The notes below the pieces were generated by a model, which saw only the letters and a program-made list of their open reading frames with translations, did not search any database and was not told the origin of the DNA. The position numbers and the translations under genes are program-made. Source: a virus. From it: a DNA stretch of 31,280 nucleotides. This document shows, in pieces, positions 1 through 6,463 of this stretch. Within the stretch, counting starts at the first letter, position 1, and every line of letters starts with the position of its first letter. The stretch covers positions 1 to 31,280 of the IMG/VR virus record IMGVR_UViG_3300022749_000061; one strand, 5' to 3'.

Positions 1-45
1 GATGTGCTTGGACGTATCCATACCGATGCGGCTAATCTGATCCAC
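1..45 (-). CDS. IS110-family transposase, N-terminal 15 codons only
   Basis: The minus strand reads GTG then V-D-Q-I-S-R-I-G-M-D-T-S-K-H-I before the window ends. 'IG-M-D-x-S-K' is the first strand of the RuvC-like DEDD catalytic domain of IS110-family transposases, and its Asp is the first acidic catalytic residue. A strong Shine-Dalgarno AGGAGG (complement of 52-57) sits 6 nt upstream of the GTG, which fixes the start. The rest of the gene lies left of the window, so completeness cannot be judged. The neighbouring gene to the right is broken exactly where this element's end should begin, which supports a real insertion. Family assignment rests on only 15 residues plus this context. Confidence 0.72.
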   Translation of the reverse strand, partial: MDQISRIGMDTSKHI

Positions 46-123
46 GAACGGCCTCCTCGCATGAGATCTACAACGACCTCAGCTTGGCACAGCGATGCCG
101 TTCGGGGGCCGTCCACCCCATCA
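46..123 (-). mobile_element. Left end of an IS110-family element (non-coding)
   Basis: These roughly 78 bases lie between the transposase start and the point where the HNH-like gene loses its family sequence (after the CQR codons, near 124). The minus strand begins with a GTGGACGGCCCCC-type end. IS110-family elements lack classical terminal inverted repeats. In the IS110 subgroup a bridge RNA comes from the region upstream of the transposase, while IS1111-type members carry it downstream. This segment is short, which fits an IS1111-like arrangement better. The exact boundary is inferred from where the host gene is lost. Confidence 0.5.
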
Positions 124-449
124 TCGCTGGCAGGAGGCCGCGAGGTTGGCGTCCCTGTTGTTCGAGGTGTCGTGATCCCGATGGGCAGCGGCCAGAATGA
201 CCCAGGTTTGGCGGGCGCGGCGGAGAATGTCAGCCTCTGGCCCTAGCCGGATCCTTCGGCCCCAGCCGCCTCGCCACCGCTCAGCATCCGCATCCCACCA
301 CCGCCCGTCGCCGAGGTGGTAGACCATCCCCGTCCGTGCGGTCGGCCGCACCCCTCACAGCAGACTCTTGCCCGGCCGAACCGAACCACGGCCGAGAGCT
401 GCGCCCAGTCGATGGGAGAGAAGAAGCGGTGCTCGGGCCGGATCGGCAT
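121..449 (-). pseudogene. HNH-type protein gene, frameshifted and truncated by the IS110 element
   Basis: From ATG at 449 the minus strand encodes M-P-I-R-P-E-H-R...D-W...C-E-G-C-G-R-P-H-G, the usual start of a small HNH/zinc-ribbon family in Methylobacterium-like genomes. At about 325-340 the frame shifts by the loss of one base, and the family sequence resumes in another frame with Y-H-L-G-D-G-R-W-W. It continues to the A-A-H-R-D-H-D..N-N..N-L..C-Q-R signature of the HNH core. In intact members CQR is followed by CH and about 10-20 more residues; here a stop falls at 121-123, at the IS110 end. The gene therefore has two lesions, a frameshift and a lost C-terminus including the last metal ligands. 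It is probably non-functional. The original role is unknown; the family is only inferred to bind nucleic acid. Confidence 0.75.
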
Positions 450-681
450 GGTGGCGCACTGTGCCAGCCATGGTTAAGAAAGCGTAGCGGCTGGAAGGTT
501 ATCTACAACGCGCCCTTGGACCTGTCTGCCCAGCGTTCTGGGCTTCTCCCGCCGTTGCTATGGCAGGACCTTGGTCAGCCGGCCGAGGAGACGACGCTCG
601 AATTGGTGTTTTCGCGCTAAGAGATTGGCAATCGGCTTGTGGCCTAACGTGCTGGGGGATTTTCAGCCTCGTAGGACTGAG

Positions 682-2244
682 GTGACGCACGTTGAGACCA
701 GCCCACCAGGGCGCCGCCTAAATTTGTGGCCTGGGATATCCCTGGCTCGATGGCTGGTCCTTGCTAACTTCCTCACCGTCACCGGCCTGTTCAGCGTGGC
801 CGCCCTTCTGCTCTGGCAGATGCGCACGGACGCAGAGCGTCACAGCCAACTGACAGCGAACAGCCTCGTTCAGGTGCTCGGCCGCGATATCGCTCGCAAC
901 GTCGAACTCTATGACCTGTCACTGCAGGCTGTCGTCGAGAGCTTCGGCCGAACGGACGTCGCACAAGCTTCGCCTGAACTGCGCCAGCTGATCCTGTTTG
1001 ATCGCGCTGCGTCGGCGCCAGGCTTCGCGTTCCTGCTGCTCCTCGACGTGAAGGGCGTCATCGTCTCCGGCTCGGATCGCTCGGTGCCGAAGGGGCTCGA
1101 CCGGTCCGATACCGAGTACTTTCGTCACTTCGTCGATCATCCGGACGATGACGGGCTGCATATCAGTCCACCCGCCATTTCGCGTGTCAGCGGTAAGCAG
1201 ATGATCATGCTCTCTCGCCGCCTGTCGAACTCGGACGGTTCCTTCGCCGGCGTCGTGGTCGGCGGCATCAACATCGACTACCTGCGCAGCCTGTTCGCCT
1301 CGGTCGATGCCGAGCACGCCGGCACTGTGACGCTCTACGGACCGGAGGGCATCGTCCTGATGCGGGAGCCGTTCGATCAGAGCGCACTCGGCGCAAGCGT
1401 GGCTGATACGTCGAGCTATCAGCGCATGATCGCAATGCGTGACGGTAGCTTCATCGGGCCGGCGATGCTCGGGGACGGCGAGCGCAATATCACCTTCGCA
1501 CGGCTCGGCACGGCGCCGCTCACCCTCAGCATCGCCGTTGCGCCATCCGCTATCTACGCCGAGTGGCAACGGCAGGCACTATGCATGGGCATGGTGTTGA
1601 TTAGCCTGTGCGGCGTCACTGCTGTCCTCACGTGGCTCCTACGCCGTGAGTTGGGTCGACGTGAGCAGGCTGAGACGAGGTTGGTCACCGCCAATGCTCA
1701 CCTCGCGGCACAGGCAACCACCGACGCGCTGACTGGTCTTGGAAACCGGAGACGTTTCGACGAGGCGCTTGCCCAGGAATGGGACCGTGCAGTGCGTGGC
1801 CGACGGCCGCTGTCGTTGATTATGATCGACGCGGACTGGTTCAAGGGCTTCAACGACACCTATGGTCACCAGCGCGGCGACGAGGCACTCCGGCTGATCG
1901 CAGGCTCGATCCGGGCGGCTGCCAACCGCGCGAGTGACATGGTCTGTCGCGTCGGCGGCGAGGAGTTCGCCGTCATCCTGCCGGAGATCGACTTGGCGGG
2001 CGCTGAGGTTGTGGCCGAGCGGGTCCGAGCAGCGGTGATGGGCTGGGGTATGCCTCACGCGGCAGGACCCCATACAGTCCTCACGGTGAGCTGTGGTGTG
2101 GCGAGCCTTCCTGAAATCTTGGCTCACAACGCTGCAGCGCTCGTCGCGGAGGCCGACGCCGCCTTGTACGTGGCCAAGAGAGTAGGGCGGAACCAGGTTC
2201 GTGCTGCCGAACCAAGCATAAATCCCCTGCGCCTCGTGAGCTGA
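682..2244 (+). CDS. Membrane-bound diguanylate cyclase (Cache-like sensor, GGDEF)
   Basis: About 520 aa from the GTG at 682, chosen because AGGA (673-676) lies 5 nt upstream; an in-frame ATG at 571 gives an unlikely basic extension. TM1 spans about residues 22-45, followed by a periplasmic region of about 250 residues that resembles double Cache sensors. TM2 spans about 300-320. The GGDEF domain has D-A-L-T-G-L-G-N-R-R near 348-357, the metal-binding I-D-A-D-W-F segment, and an intact G-G-E-E-F near 425-429. An RxxD inhibitory site (R-A-S-D) sits five residues before it. This predicts active synthesis of c-di-GMP from GTP with product inhibition, controlled by an extracytoplasmic ligand that cannot be named. 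An EAL gene follows on the same strand, so synthesis and breakdown may share control. Confidence 0.9.
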   Translation: MTHVETSPPGRRLNLWPGISLARWLVLANFLTVTGLFSVAALLLWQMRTDAERHSQLTANSLVQVLGRDIARNVELYDLSLQAVVESFGRTDVAQASPELRQLILFDRAASAPGFAFLLLLDVKGVIVSGSDRSVPKGLDRSDTEYFRHFVDHPDDDGLHISPPAISRVSGKQMIMLSRRLSNSDGSFAGVVVGGINIDYLRSLFASVDAEHAGTVTLYGPEGIVLMREPFDQSALGASVADTSSYQRMIAMRDGSFIGPAMLGDGERNITFARLGTAPLTLSIAVAPSAIYAEWQRQALCMGMVLISLCGVTAVLTWLLRRELGRREQAETRLVTANAHLAAQATTDALTGLGNRRRFDEALAQEWDRAVRGRRPLSLIMIDADWFKGFNDTYGHQRGDEALRLIAGSIRAAANRASDMVCRVGGEEFAVILPEIDLAGAEVVAERVRAAVMGWGMPHAAGPHTVLTVSCGVASLPEILAHNAAALVAEADAALYVAKRVGRNQVRAAEPSINPLRLVS

Positions 2245-2380
2245 GTGACGAGCCGCATGACCGTACCGTCGTCATTTTTTGGCGCCGTTATTAACTTCCG
2301 AGCAATGTGATCTGGATCAGCTTGCAACCCTACGTCGCAACCGAGCGCTCCCTCTAAACCAGATTCTGTTGGGAACACCG

Positions 2381-3517
2381 ATGACCAAGCAGCCGGTCTT
2401 GGCTCGCAAACATCGCACGGTCGCTTCCCGCAAAACTTGCGCATTGCGCCAGATGGGGACGCACGTCCGAGCAGTCTTTCAGCCGATTGAAGATCTGTGC
2501 ACCGGTGAGGTCGTCGGATATGAGGCGCTAGCCCGGCTCAAGCGCGGCGATCAGCTTCTGAGCCCAGCGGACTTCCTATCCGGCCTGGCGCAGGATGCTC
2601 TCGTTGAACTGTTCCGGACGATGCTCGGGCAGGCGGTGTCGATGAGGAAGAGCTTGGCCGGTGACGGGCCTGGCTTCTACGTCAGCGTCAATGTCGAGGT
2701 GCCGCTGGTACTCTCAGACGGGTTTGTCGACCTGCTGCGAGACGTGCTGGACCAGAACGACTTCGTCCCAAATGGCGCGGTGGTGCTGGAGCTGTTGGAA
2801 GGCCACGTCGCGCCCGATCTCGCGCAAATGTCCGAGCGTCTACACGCGATCCGTGCGCTCGGTATCCGGGTCGCTCTCGACGACATCGGCAGCGCCTACT
2901 CCTCGCTGATCAATCTGCGCGATCTGCCGGTCGACATCATGAAGCTCGATCAATCCTTCGCCCGCGGCTTGGCCGGGTGCCCGAGAGACCTGCACTTCGT
3001 GTTCAGCCTGCAGGGTTTGGCCCGCAGCATCGGCAAGCGGTTGGTGGTCGAGGGCGTAGAGACGCTCGAAATCCGAGATGCTCTGCGCGTGCTAGGTGTC
3101 GATCTCGCCCAAGGCTACGGGATCGCTCGGCCTATGCCGGCTGAAGCCGTGCCTGGCTGGCTGAGCGCACGCTCACCCGAAAAGGTAGAGCAGGGACCCT
3201 GCACGCTGCTAGGCGCCTATGCGGGACATCTCCGTGTCGTAGAAGCATGCCGCACACTGATGGGCCAACCTCTGCCCATGGCTTGGAAGGATGCAGCAAA
3301 GGATCCGCATGCCTGCAGCATCGGTGCCTTCTTCGACCGACAGGGCGTGCACGACACCACTCTCGGGCAGGCACATAAACGTTTCCACGAGGTCATGACC
3401 TTGTACGACGTAGAGCCGAAGCGTTGGCAAACTGGAGCGGACGAATTCCGAAGAGAGTTGGAGCAGGCGTTGGCTGATCCCGGTTCACGCTTTCGCTGTG
3501 AGGCTGTTGCGGTTTGA
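2381..3517 (+). CDS. EAL-domain c-di-GMP phosphodiesterase with C-terminal CZB-like zinc-binding domain
   Basis: About 378 aa from ATG 2381 (weak GGGA upstream); TTG 2279 and ATG 2453 are alternatives. The EAL domain looks catalytically complete: E-A-L-A-R near residue 48, S-V-N near 103, E-L-L-E near 137, D-D-I-G near 167, M-K-L-D near 187, V-E-G-V-E-T near 224 and Q-G-Y near 244. It should hydrolyse c-di-GMP to pGpG. There is no membrane segment or GGDEF domain. After residue 275 comes an alpha-helical tail with H283, C312 in A-C-S-I-G-A-F, and H332-x3-H336. This H..C..HxxxH pattern is like the zinc-binding CZB domain of E. coli DgcZ, which suggests zinc control of a phosphodiesterase. The CZB call is by motif only. 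The gene lies about 136 nt after the cyclase gene. Confidence 0.86.
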   Translation: MTKQPVLARKHRTVASRKTCALRQMGTHVRAVFQPIEDLCTGEVVGYEALARLKRGDQLLSPADFLSGLAQDALVELFRTMLGQAVSMRKSLAGDGPGFYVSVNVEVPLVLSDGFVDLLRDVLDQNDFVPNGAVVLELLEGHVAPDLAQMSERLHAIRALGIRVALDDIGSAYSSLINLRDLPVDIMKLDQSFARGLAGCPRDLHFVFSLQGLARSIGKRLVVEGVETLEIRDALRVLGVDLAQGYGIARPMPAEAVPGWLSARSPEKVEQGPCTLLGAYAGHLRVVEACRTLMGQPLPMAWKDAAKDPHACSIGAFFDRQGVHDTTLGQAHKRFHEVMTLYDVEPKRWQTGADEFRRELEQALADPGSRFRCEAVAV

Positions 3518-3633
3518 CTAAGAACGCCACAATGGATCAGGTAACGCCGCTCTCGATCAGCGGATGAGTACTGCCCTGGGCACTTCCCTGTTACTCCTTT
3601 TCGTCAGCTGCTCTACCCGCCTCCCGAGGCCGG

Positions 3634-3747
3634 TCAGCCAACTGCCCAGAACAGCGGCAACGCAGCCGCCAAGAACAGAGCCGAGGAGAGGAGCACGGCA
3701 AGGCGCTCGCGATGGTGGAGAACGAAGGCGTGAGGGCTGGCGAACAT
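3634..3747 (-). CDS. Small single-span membrane protein (37 aa), tentative
   Basis: The minus strand encodes 37 aa: M-F-A-S-P-H-A-F, a basic stretch H-H-R-E-R, then a hydrophobic segment of about 23 residues rich in L, A and V ending F-W-A-V-G. A GGA lies 6 nt before the ATG. The segment would form one transmembrane helix reaching almost to the C-terminus, as in many bacterial microproteins. Codon third positions are GC-rich, as in real genes here. No function can be given. Overlapping frames on both strands encode low-complexity Arg/Pro-rich products and look like shadows. The 3518-4000 gap otherwise holds only the repeats and terminator listed separately. Confidence 0.35.
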   Translation of the reverse strand: MFASPHAFVLHHRERLAVLLSSALFLAAALPLFWAVG

Positions 3748-3857
3748 AGGAGTTCCGGAGCGAACGTGTGCTCTCACGCTGGCCCCTGGACATTGCCCAA
3801 TCGGAGGGTACTCGGCACCGTCTACCGATGGTCTAGGCCGAGGACATAGGGCACGTC

Positions 3858-3940
3858 GTGTTGCATCCGTGTTGCACGAAGCAGCCTACGCCCGGTCGTA
3901 ACCCGTTGTAAAACCACAACTCACGTTGCAGCGTGTTGCA
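3858..3940. repeat. Four GTTGCA repeats next to the att site
   Basis: GTGTTGCA occurs at 3858-3865, 3869-3876 and 3933-3940, and ACGTTGCA at 3923-3930, all in one orientation, with a related GTTGTA at 3905-3910. Closely spaced directional repeats beside an att site resemble arm-type integrase sites. They lie on the side predicted to be outside the prophage, so they may belong to another element or be chance. Confidence 0.35.
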
Positions 3941-3968
3941 AGCCTTGCGGAACATGCTTTGCAGAATG

Positions 3969-3999
3969 AAAAACCCGCCAAGTCATTGACTGGGCGGGT
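3969..3999 (-). terminator. Intrinsic terminator downstream of the tRNA 3' end
   Basis: On the minus strand ACCCGCC (3999-3993) pairs with GGCGGGT (3979-3973) around a 13-nt loop, followed by a run of five T (3973-3969). It begins 9 nt after the CCA of the tRNA fragment and is probably the native terminator of that tRNA gene. Confidence 0.75.
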
Positions 4000-4007
4000 G
4001 AATTCGA

Positions 4008-4066
4008 TGGTAGCGAGGGAGGGATTTGAACCCCCGACACAAGGATTATGATGCCCTGTTTGTGTC
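4008..4066 (-). other. Prophage attachment site: 3' part of a CAT-anticodon tRNA
   Basis: On the minus strand the sequence from about 4052 to 4008 folds as the 3' part of a tRNA. It has a loop containing CAT then AA, the 3' anticodon strand TCCTT, a T arm of GGGGG-TTCAAAT-CCCTC, the acceptor strand CCTCGCT, A73 and encoded CCA. No matching D arm or 5' acceptor strand (AGCGAGG) lies upstream, and the bases before the anticodon do not pair fully with TCCTT. GACACAA (4036-4042) and TTGTGTC (4060-4066) form an inverted repeat centred at 4051, on the anticodon, as expected for integrase core sites in elements that recombine in anticodon loops. The fragment's orientation puts the element on the right. 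The intact tRNA (probably elongator Met) should be at the other end. Confidence 0.75.
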
Positions 4067-4197
4067 TTTACTGTCAGATACTTGCCCGCTGAAATTGCGG
4101 CAAACCGCACCGTCAGTTTCAATGGCTTAGGTGCCGAATTGTCAAACCAGCCGGGCCCGTCTCGACGCCTCGCTCTTGCCCGCGGTAGCCTCGCCTT

Positions 4198-4380
4198 ATG
4201 AGCGAAGCGCACGATCCGATTCTCGAAGCCATTGAGGCGCTCTGGACGGCTGGCATCTTGGTGATGCCGACCGGCGACGATCTCGACCGCTGGCAGGTCG
4301 GCGACATGACGTTCTCGGATGCCGACCTGCTGCGCCTGGCCGTCAGTCGCGGACTCGTCGAGGAAGGCGAATCACGATAA
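4198..4380 (+). CDS. Small hypothetical protein (60 aa)
   Basis: Acidic 60-aa protein beginning M-S-E-A-H-D-P-I-L-E-A-I-E-A-L-W and ending S-R-G-L-V-E-E-G-E-S-R. It looks like a compact helical protein with no membrane segment or cysteines. It is the first gene inside the prophage and starts a run of three small + strand genes; the next begins 12 nt after its stop. No clear Shine-Dalgarno precedes the ATG. The function is not recognised. Coding character is supported by GC-rich third positions and the close gene packing. Confidence 0.55.
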   Translation: MSEAHDPILEAIEALWTAGILVMPTGDDLDRWQVGDMTFSDADLLRLAVSRGLVEEGESR

Positions 4381-4392
4381 TTCGGCGGGGTC

Positions 4393-4632
4393 ATGCCCTC
4401 CGAACCGCCCGCGCCGATCCGCGGCCGCCACCTCGAAGCCCTGCGCGCCGTCGCCGAGAACCCGGGCGGTCTGCGGCAGGAGGCCTATCCAACCGTGATG
4501 CCGATCCTACAGGAACTCGGCTACGTCGAGGAACGCGCGACCCGAGGCCGAACTGGCCGGCGTGCGTGGCACCTCACCAGGGCCGAGCGAGAACTGCTAA
4601 TCGTGCTCGGAATCCCAGCGAGCGCCGAGTGA
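4393..4632 (+). CDS. Small hypothetical protein, winged-helix-like (79 aa)
   Basis: 79 aa. It has the layout of a small winged-helix fold: R-H-L-E-A-L-R-A-V-A-E-N-P-G-G-L as helix 1, then P-T-V-M-P-I-L-Q-E-L-G-Y-V-E-E as a recognition-like helix and first strand. R-G-R-T-G-R-R-A-W-H-L-T could be the wing, and R-A-E-R-E-L-L follows. This resembles the 'leucine-glycine-tyrosine-valine ... W-x-L-T' pattern of many small DNA-binding proteins, but no named family can be claimed. Its stop overlaps the GTG of the next gene (GTGA), so the two are probably translated together. Confidence 0.6.
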   Translation: MPSEPPAPIRGRHLEALRAVAENPGGLRQEAYPTVMPILQELGYVEERATRGRTGRRAWHLTRAERELLIVLGIPASAE

Positions 4633-4859
4633 CCGACGAGCAGAAGGGTTACCTGCAGGCGCTGTCGGACCTGCGCTTATGGCACCGCTGGCAGCTTGGG
4701 CAGTGCCTCGGCAACGTCCGCGCCATGCAGCCACACGAGACGGCCATCGCCTACCTCGACCTGCTGATCGCCACGAAGAAGCAGCATGCGGCCGAGGATG
4801 AGGCGGCGCGTCAGCGCGCCCGCGCCGCGAACTCCCAGACCGGCGGCCCCCAGGTCTGA
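4629..4859 (+). CDS. Small hypothetical protein (76 aa)
   Basis: The start is the GTG at 4629, whose last two bases are part of the previous gene's TGA, giving a 4-nt overlap typical of coupled genes; an in-frame ATG at 4566 would lie deep in the preceding gene. The product begins V-T-D-E-Q-K-G-Y-L-Q-A-L-S-D-L and is mainly helical. It has an Ala/Arg-rich, probably coiled C-terminus around K-K-Q-H-A-A-E-D-E-A-A-R-Q-R. The last 49 nt overlap, tail to tail, the minus strand gene at 4811-5179. The function is unknown. Confidence 0.55.
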   Translation: MTDEQKGYLQALSDLRLWHRWQLGQCLGNVRAMQPHETAIAYLDLLIATKKQHAAEDEAARQRARAANSQTGGPQV

Positions 4860-5179
4860 CCCTGCTTGTTCCGGTAGCCAGAGAAGCGGTCGAAGACGAT
4901 CCGGTCGTTCTCAACAGCGACCACCGGGTTGCCGTTCACCATCAGCGCGCCGGCATACTCCACGCGCAGGAAACCGTGCTCCGGATGGACGCCGAACAGC
5001 TGCGGCGCCGTCCAGCCGAGCCGGTACGCTTCGGCGCCGTGCTGGTCGAGGAAGGCCAGCGCGTTCTCGCGCATCGTCTTCCACTTCGCCGGCAGGAGAT
5101 ACCTGCACGGCGAGGCGTGCTCGGACAAGCGCTCGATCTGGTCGCGCCAGGAGGCGACGGCGGGTTGGAGGTTGGACAT
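4811..5179 (-). CDS. Conserved hypothetical protein (122 aa)
   Basis: 122-aa soluble protein: M-S-N-L-Q-P-A-V, then P-A-K-W-K-T-M-R-E-N-A-L-A-F-L-D-Q-H-G-A-E-A. The conserved-looking core is L-G-W-T-A-P-Q-L-F-G-V-H-P, followed by strands L-R-V-E-Y-A-G-A-L-M-V-N-G-N-P-V-V-A-V and I-V-F-D-R-F-S-G-Y-R. The end is G-P-P-V-W-E-F. The 'GWT.PELFGVHP' segment is familiar from small accessory proteins of Methylobacterium and other Rhizobiales, often near mobile DNA, but their function is not known. It runs against the three small + strand genes and overlaps the last of them by 49 nt at the 3' ends. Confidence 0.72.
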   Translation of the reverse strand: MSNLQPAVASWRDQIERLSEHASPCRYLLPAKWKTMRENALAFLDQHGAEAYRLGWTAPQLFGVHPEHGFLRVEYAGALMVNGNPVVAVENDRIVFDRFSGYRNKQGQTWGPPVWEFAARAR

Positions 5180-5229
5180 GCCGGCGGGGTACGGCCGAAT
5201 GGTTGCCGACCCGCTAATCGTCGGCTCGG

Positions 5230-5258
5230 CCCCGCCCCGATCTGCTCACGGGGCGGGG
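5230..5258. repeat. GC-rich perfect hairpin between divergent genes
   Basis: CCCCGCCCC (5230-5238) and GGGGCGGGG (5250-5258) form a 9-bp perfect stem with an 11-nt loop. It lies in the promoter region between the minus strand gene starting at 5179 and the + strand gene at 5343. There is no T tract right after it on either strand, so it is not called a terminator. A partial second copy (CGGGGCGGGGGAGC) occurs near 5607-5620. Confidence 0.5.
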
Positions 5259-5342
5259 GAGCTTTGAGGGTGCGGTCCCGACCCTATGTGCGGCTGAGCG
5301 CTGGCTCCACAGGCCGCCAAGGATCACAGACCAGCGGATCTC

Positions 5343-5582
5343 GTGCCTATGCACAAACTCGCGCCAAACAGCCTCTCCCGCCTGCAGACGCTCTCGACGC
5401 TGGGGCCGAGGTTCTACCAAGTCTCCGTCTACATGCGCCGGCTTGAGACGCTGGGATTGGTCGTAGCCACTGGCCAAGCGGATCCGGCAGCCGACAGCGT
5501 CGAGTACGAGATCACCGACGCAGGCCGTGCCGAGCTTGAAGAGCGTTACGGGCCTCCTCTGCCTGCGGTTGGTGGCAACTGA
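5343..5582 (+). CDS. Small winged-helix-like protein (79 aa)
   Basis: 79 aa from a GTG at 5343. The sequence L-S-R-L-Q-T-L-S-T-L-G-P-R-F-Y-Q-V-S-V-Y-M-R-R-L-E-T-L-G-L-V can be read as a helix-turn-helix of the winged-helix type. E-Y-E-I-T-D-A-G-R-A-E-L-E-E follows, and 'ITDAGRAEL' is the wing-strand and last helix seen in many PadR/MarR-like small proteins. No effector domain is present. It may bind DNA and act as a small accessory regulator. This is inferred from fold pattern only. Confidence 0.6.
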   Translation: MPMHKLAPNSLSRLQTLSTLGPRFYQVSVYMRRLETLGLVVATGQADPAADSVEYEITDAGRAELEERYGPPLPAVGGN

Positions 5583-5752
5583 CGCTCAACCGCCGCTGTC
5601 TTCTCCCGGGGCGGGGGAGCGTCCGATCTCACCAGCGTGTGAGCCGAGCCGATACGCAATGCGGCGCTGGGACAGGATGGCCGGCGCCACTCACGAGAAA
5701 CTGTGCTGATCGTAGGCTAGCGCCAGCCGGCCCCGCATGGCACCTCAGCGAC

Positions 5753-6010
5753 ATGACGAAGTCTACTGCTCAGACCTGCGAAGCTAAGATTGATGGCGTC
5801 TGGCGCTCGATCAGCATTGTTGAAGCGAAAAGTGCCTACGTGATGGCGCTCAAGCGCTGCCCGTCCTGCCACGGCGCCGTGGTAATCTCCGGGTCATACG
5901 CTGAAAATGGCACTCGGCAGTTCAGCCATCGCAGGATGCATACCGGCTGCCCTTGGGACCCGAAGCGATATTCCGGCACGCCCTCGCCGCATCCGCAGGC
6001 GCTCACCTGA
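5753..6010 (+). CDS. Small Cys/His-rich conserved protein (85 aa)
   Basis: 85 aa from ATG 5753; an upstream in-frame ATG at 5639 adds a sequence unlike the family. The first half reads I-D-G-V-W-R-S-I-S-I-V-E-A-K...A-L-K-R-C-P-S-C-H-G-A-V. The second half contains F-S-H-R-R-M-H-T-G-C-P and ends with G-T-P-S-P-H-P-Q-A-L. The pattern CPxCxG ... F-x-H-x-x-x-H-x-G-C could hold one zinc ion. It is recognised as a small family common in Methylobacterium and other Rhizobiales ('RCPxCxGRVRxH...HFEHxxxHxGC') of unknown function. The gene is monocistronic here. Confidence 0.7.
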   Translation: MTKSTAQTCEAKIDGVWRSISIVEAKSAYVMALKRCPSCHGAVVISGSYAENGTRQFSHRRMHTGCPWDPKRYSGTPSPHPQALT

Positions 6011-6036
6011 GGCGGGCCGGCTTCGTTGCCTGATCG

Positions 6037-6180
6037 ATGATAGTAGCCCACCCGGATGGGACCCGGGCGGGCTTGTGCGACTGCGACGGCGAGGCCGCAC
6101 CGGTGTACCGGGACGATGCTGCTCTGCCGCCGCTCAACCGCCCGGCTGATCGCTGGAGGAACCTGTCCCGACACGGTTAA
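6037..6180 (+). CDS. Possible small protein (47 aa)
   Basis: A 47-codon frame begins M-I-V-A-H-P-D-G-T-R-A-G-L-C-D-C-D-G-E-A and ends R-W-R-N-L-S-R-H-G. It follows the previous gene by 26 nt on the same strand. The C-D-C-D-G motif and balanced composition look like a real small protein, but there is no clear Shine-Dalgarno and nothing is recognised. The rest of the gap up to 6463 holds two minus strand terminators and no other convincing gene. Confidence 0.28.
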   Translation: MIVAHPDGTRAGLCDCDGEAAPVYRDDAALPPLNRPADRWRNLSRHG

Positions 6181-6212
6181 TGGATCGTTGCCGGTGTCGG
6201 TGCGCGGGCACG

Positions 6213-6243
6213 AAAAAACCCGCGCCGGAGGACCGGGCGGGCT
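6213..6243 (-). terminator. Intrinsic terminator, minus strand
   Basis: On the minus strand GCCCGCCCGG and CCGGCGCGGG pair with one bulge around a TCCT loop, followed by six T (6218-6213). It lies downstream of the DUF6894 gene at 6464, after another terminator at 6418-6451, so it would act as a second stop for minus strand transcription. Confidence 0.7.
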
Positions 6244-6417
6244 GAGGTAGTGAGATAACCCGTCCCGCCAGGGTGCGAGCATCCCGAGACGCTCCTAGCA
6301 GAACGGCCAGCAAAGAGAAGCCCGCCGCGGCAGTTAGCCGGGCGCGCTTCCCCAGATCCCGCCTAAGGGGGGATAGAGGCTGGATCCGAGTAGCTCGTAC
6401 CGCAGGTCACTAGATCG

Positions 6418-6451
6418 AAAAAGCCCCGCGCGGCGGTGCCGGCGGGGGGGG
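6418..6451 (-). terminator. Intrinsic terminator of the DUF6894 gene
   Basis: On the minus strand CCCCGCCGGC pairs with GCCGCGCGGGG (small bulge), followed by five T. It begins 12 nt after the stop of the 6464-6703 gene. Confidence 0.75.
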
Positions 6452-6463
6452 ATACGATGCAGC

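Noticed and set aside
571-681. Upstream ATG (571) as the start of the diguanylate cyclase
   Set aside because: The added 37 residues are Arg-rich and unlike membrane-protein starts, and no ribosome site precedes the ATG. The GTG at 682 has a well-placed AGGA.
3564-3749. + strand 61-codon frame starting with a signal-like sequence
   Set aside because: After a hydrophobic start it turns into Arg/Gly low complexity, and there is no ribosome site. The opposite small membrane frame looks somewhat better.
4008-4090. A complete functional tRNA gene
   Set aside because: No D arm or 5' acceptor strand pairs with the 3' part, and the 5' anticodon strand does not pair fully.
3886-4212. Minus strand frame covering the tRNA fragment
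   Set aside because: It reads through the tRNA 3' part and terminator, so the frame is incidental.
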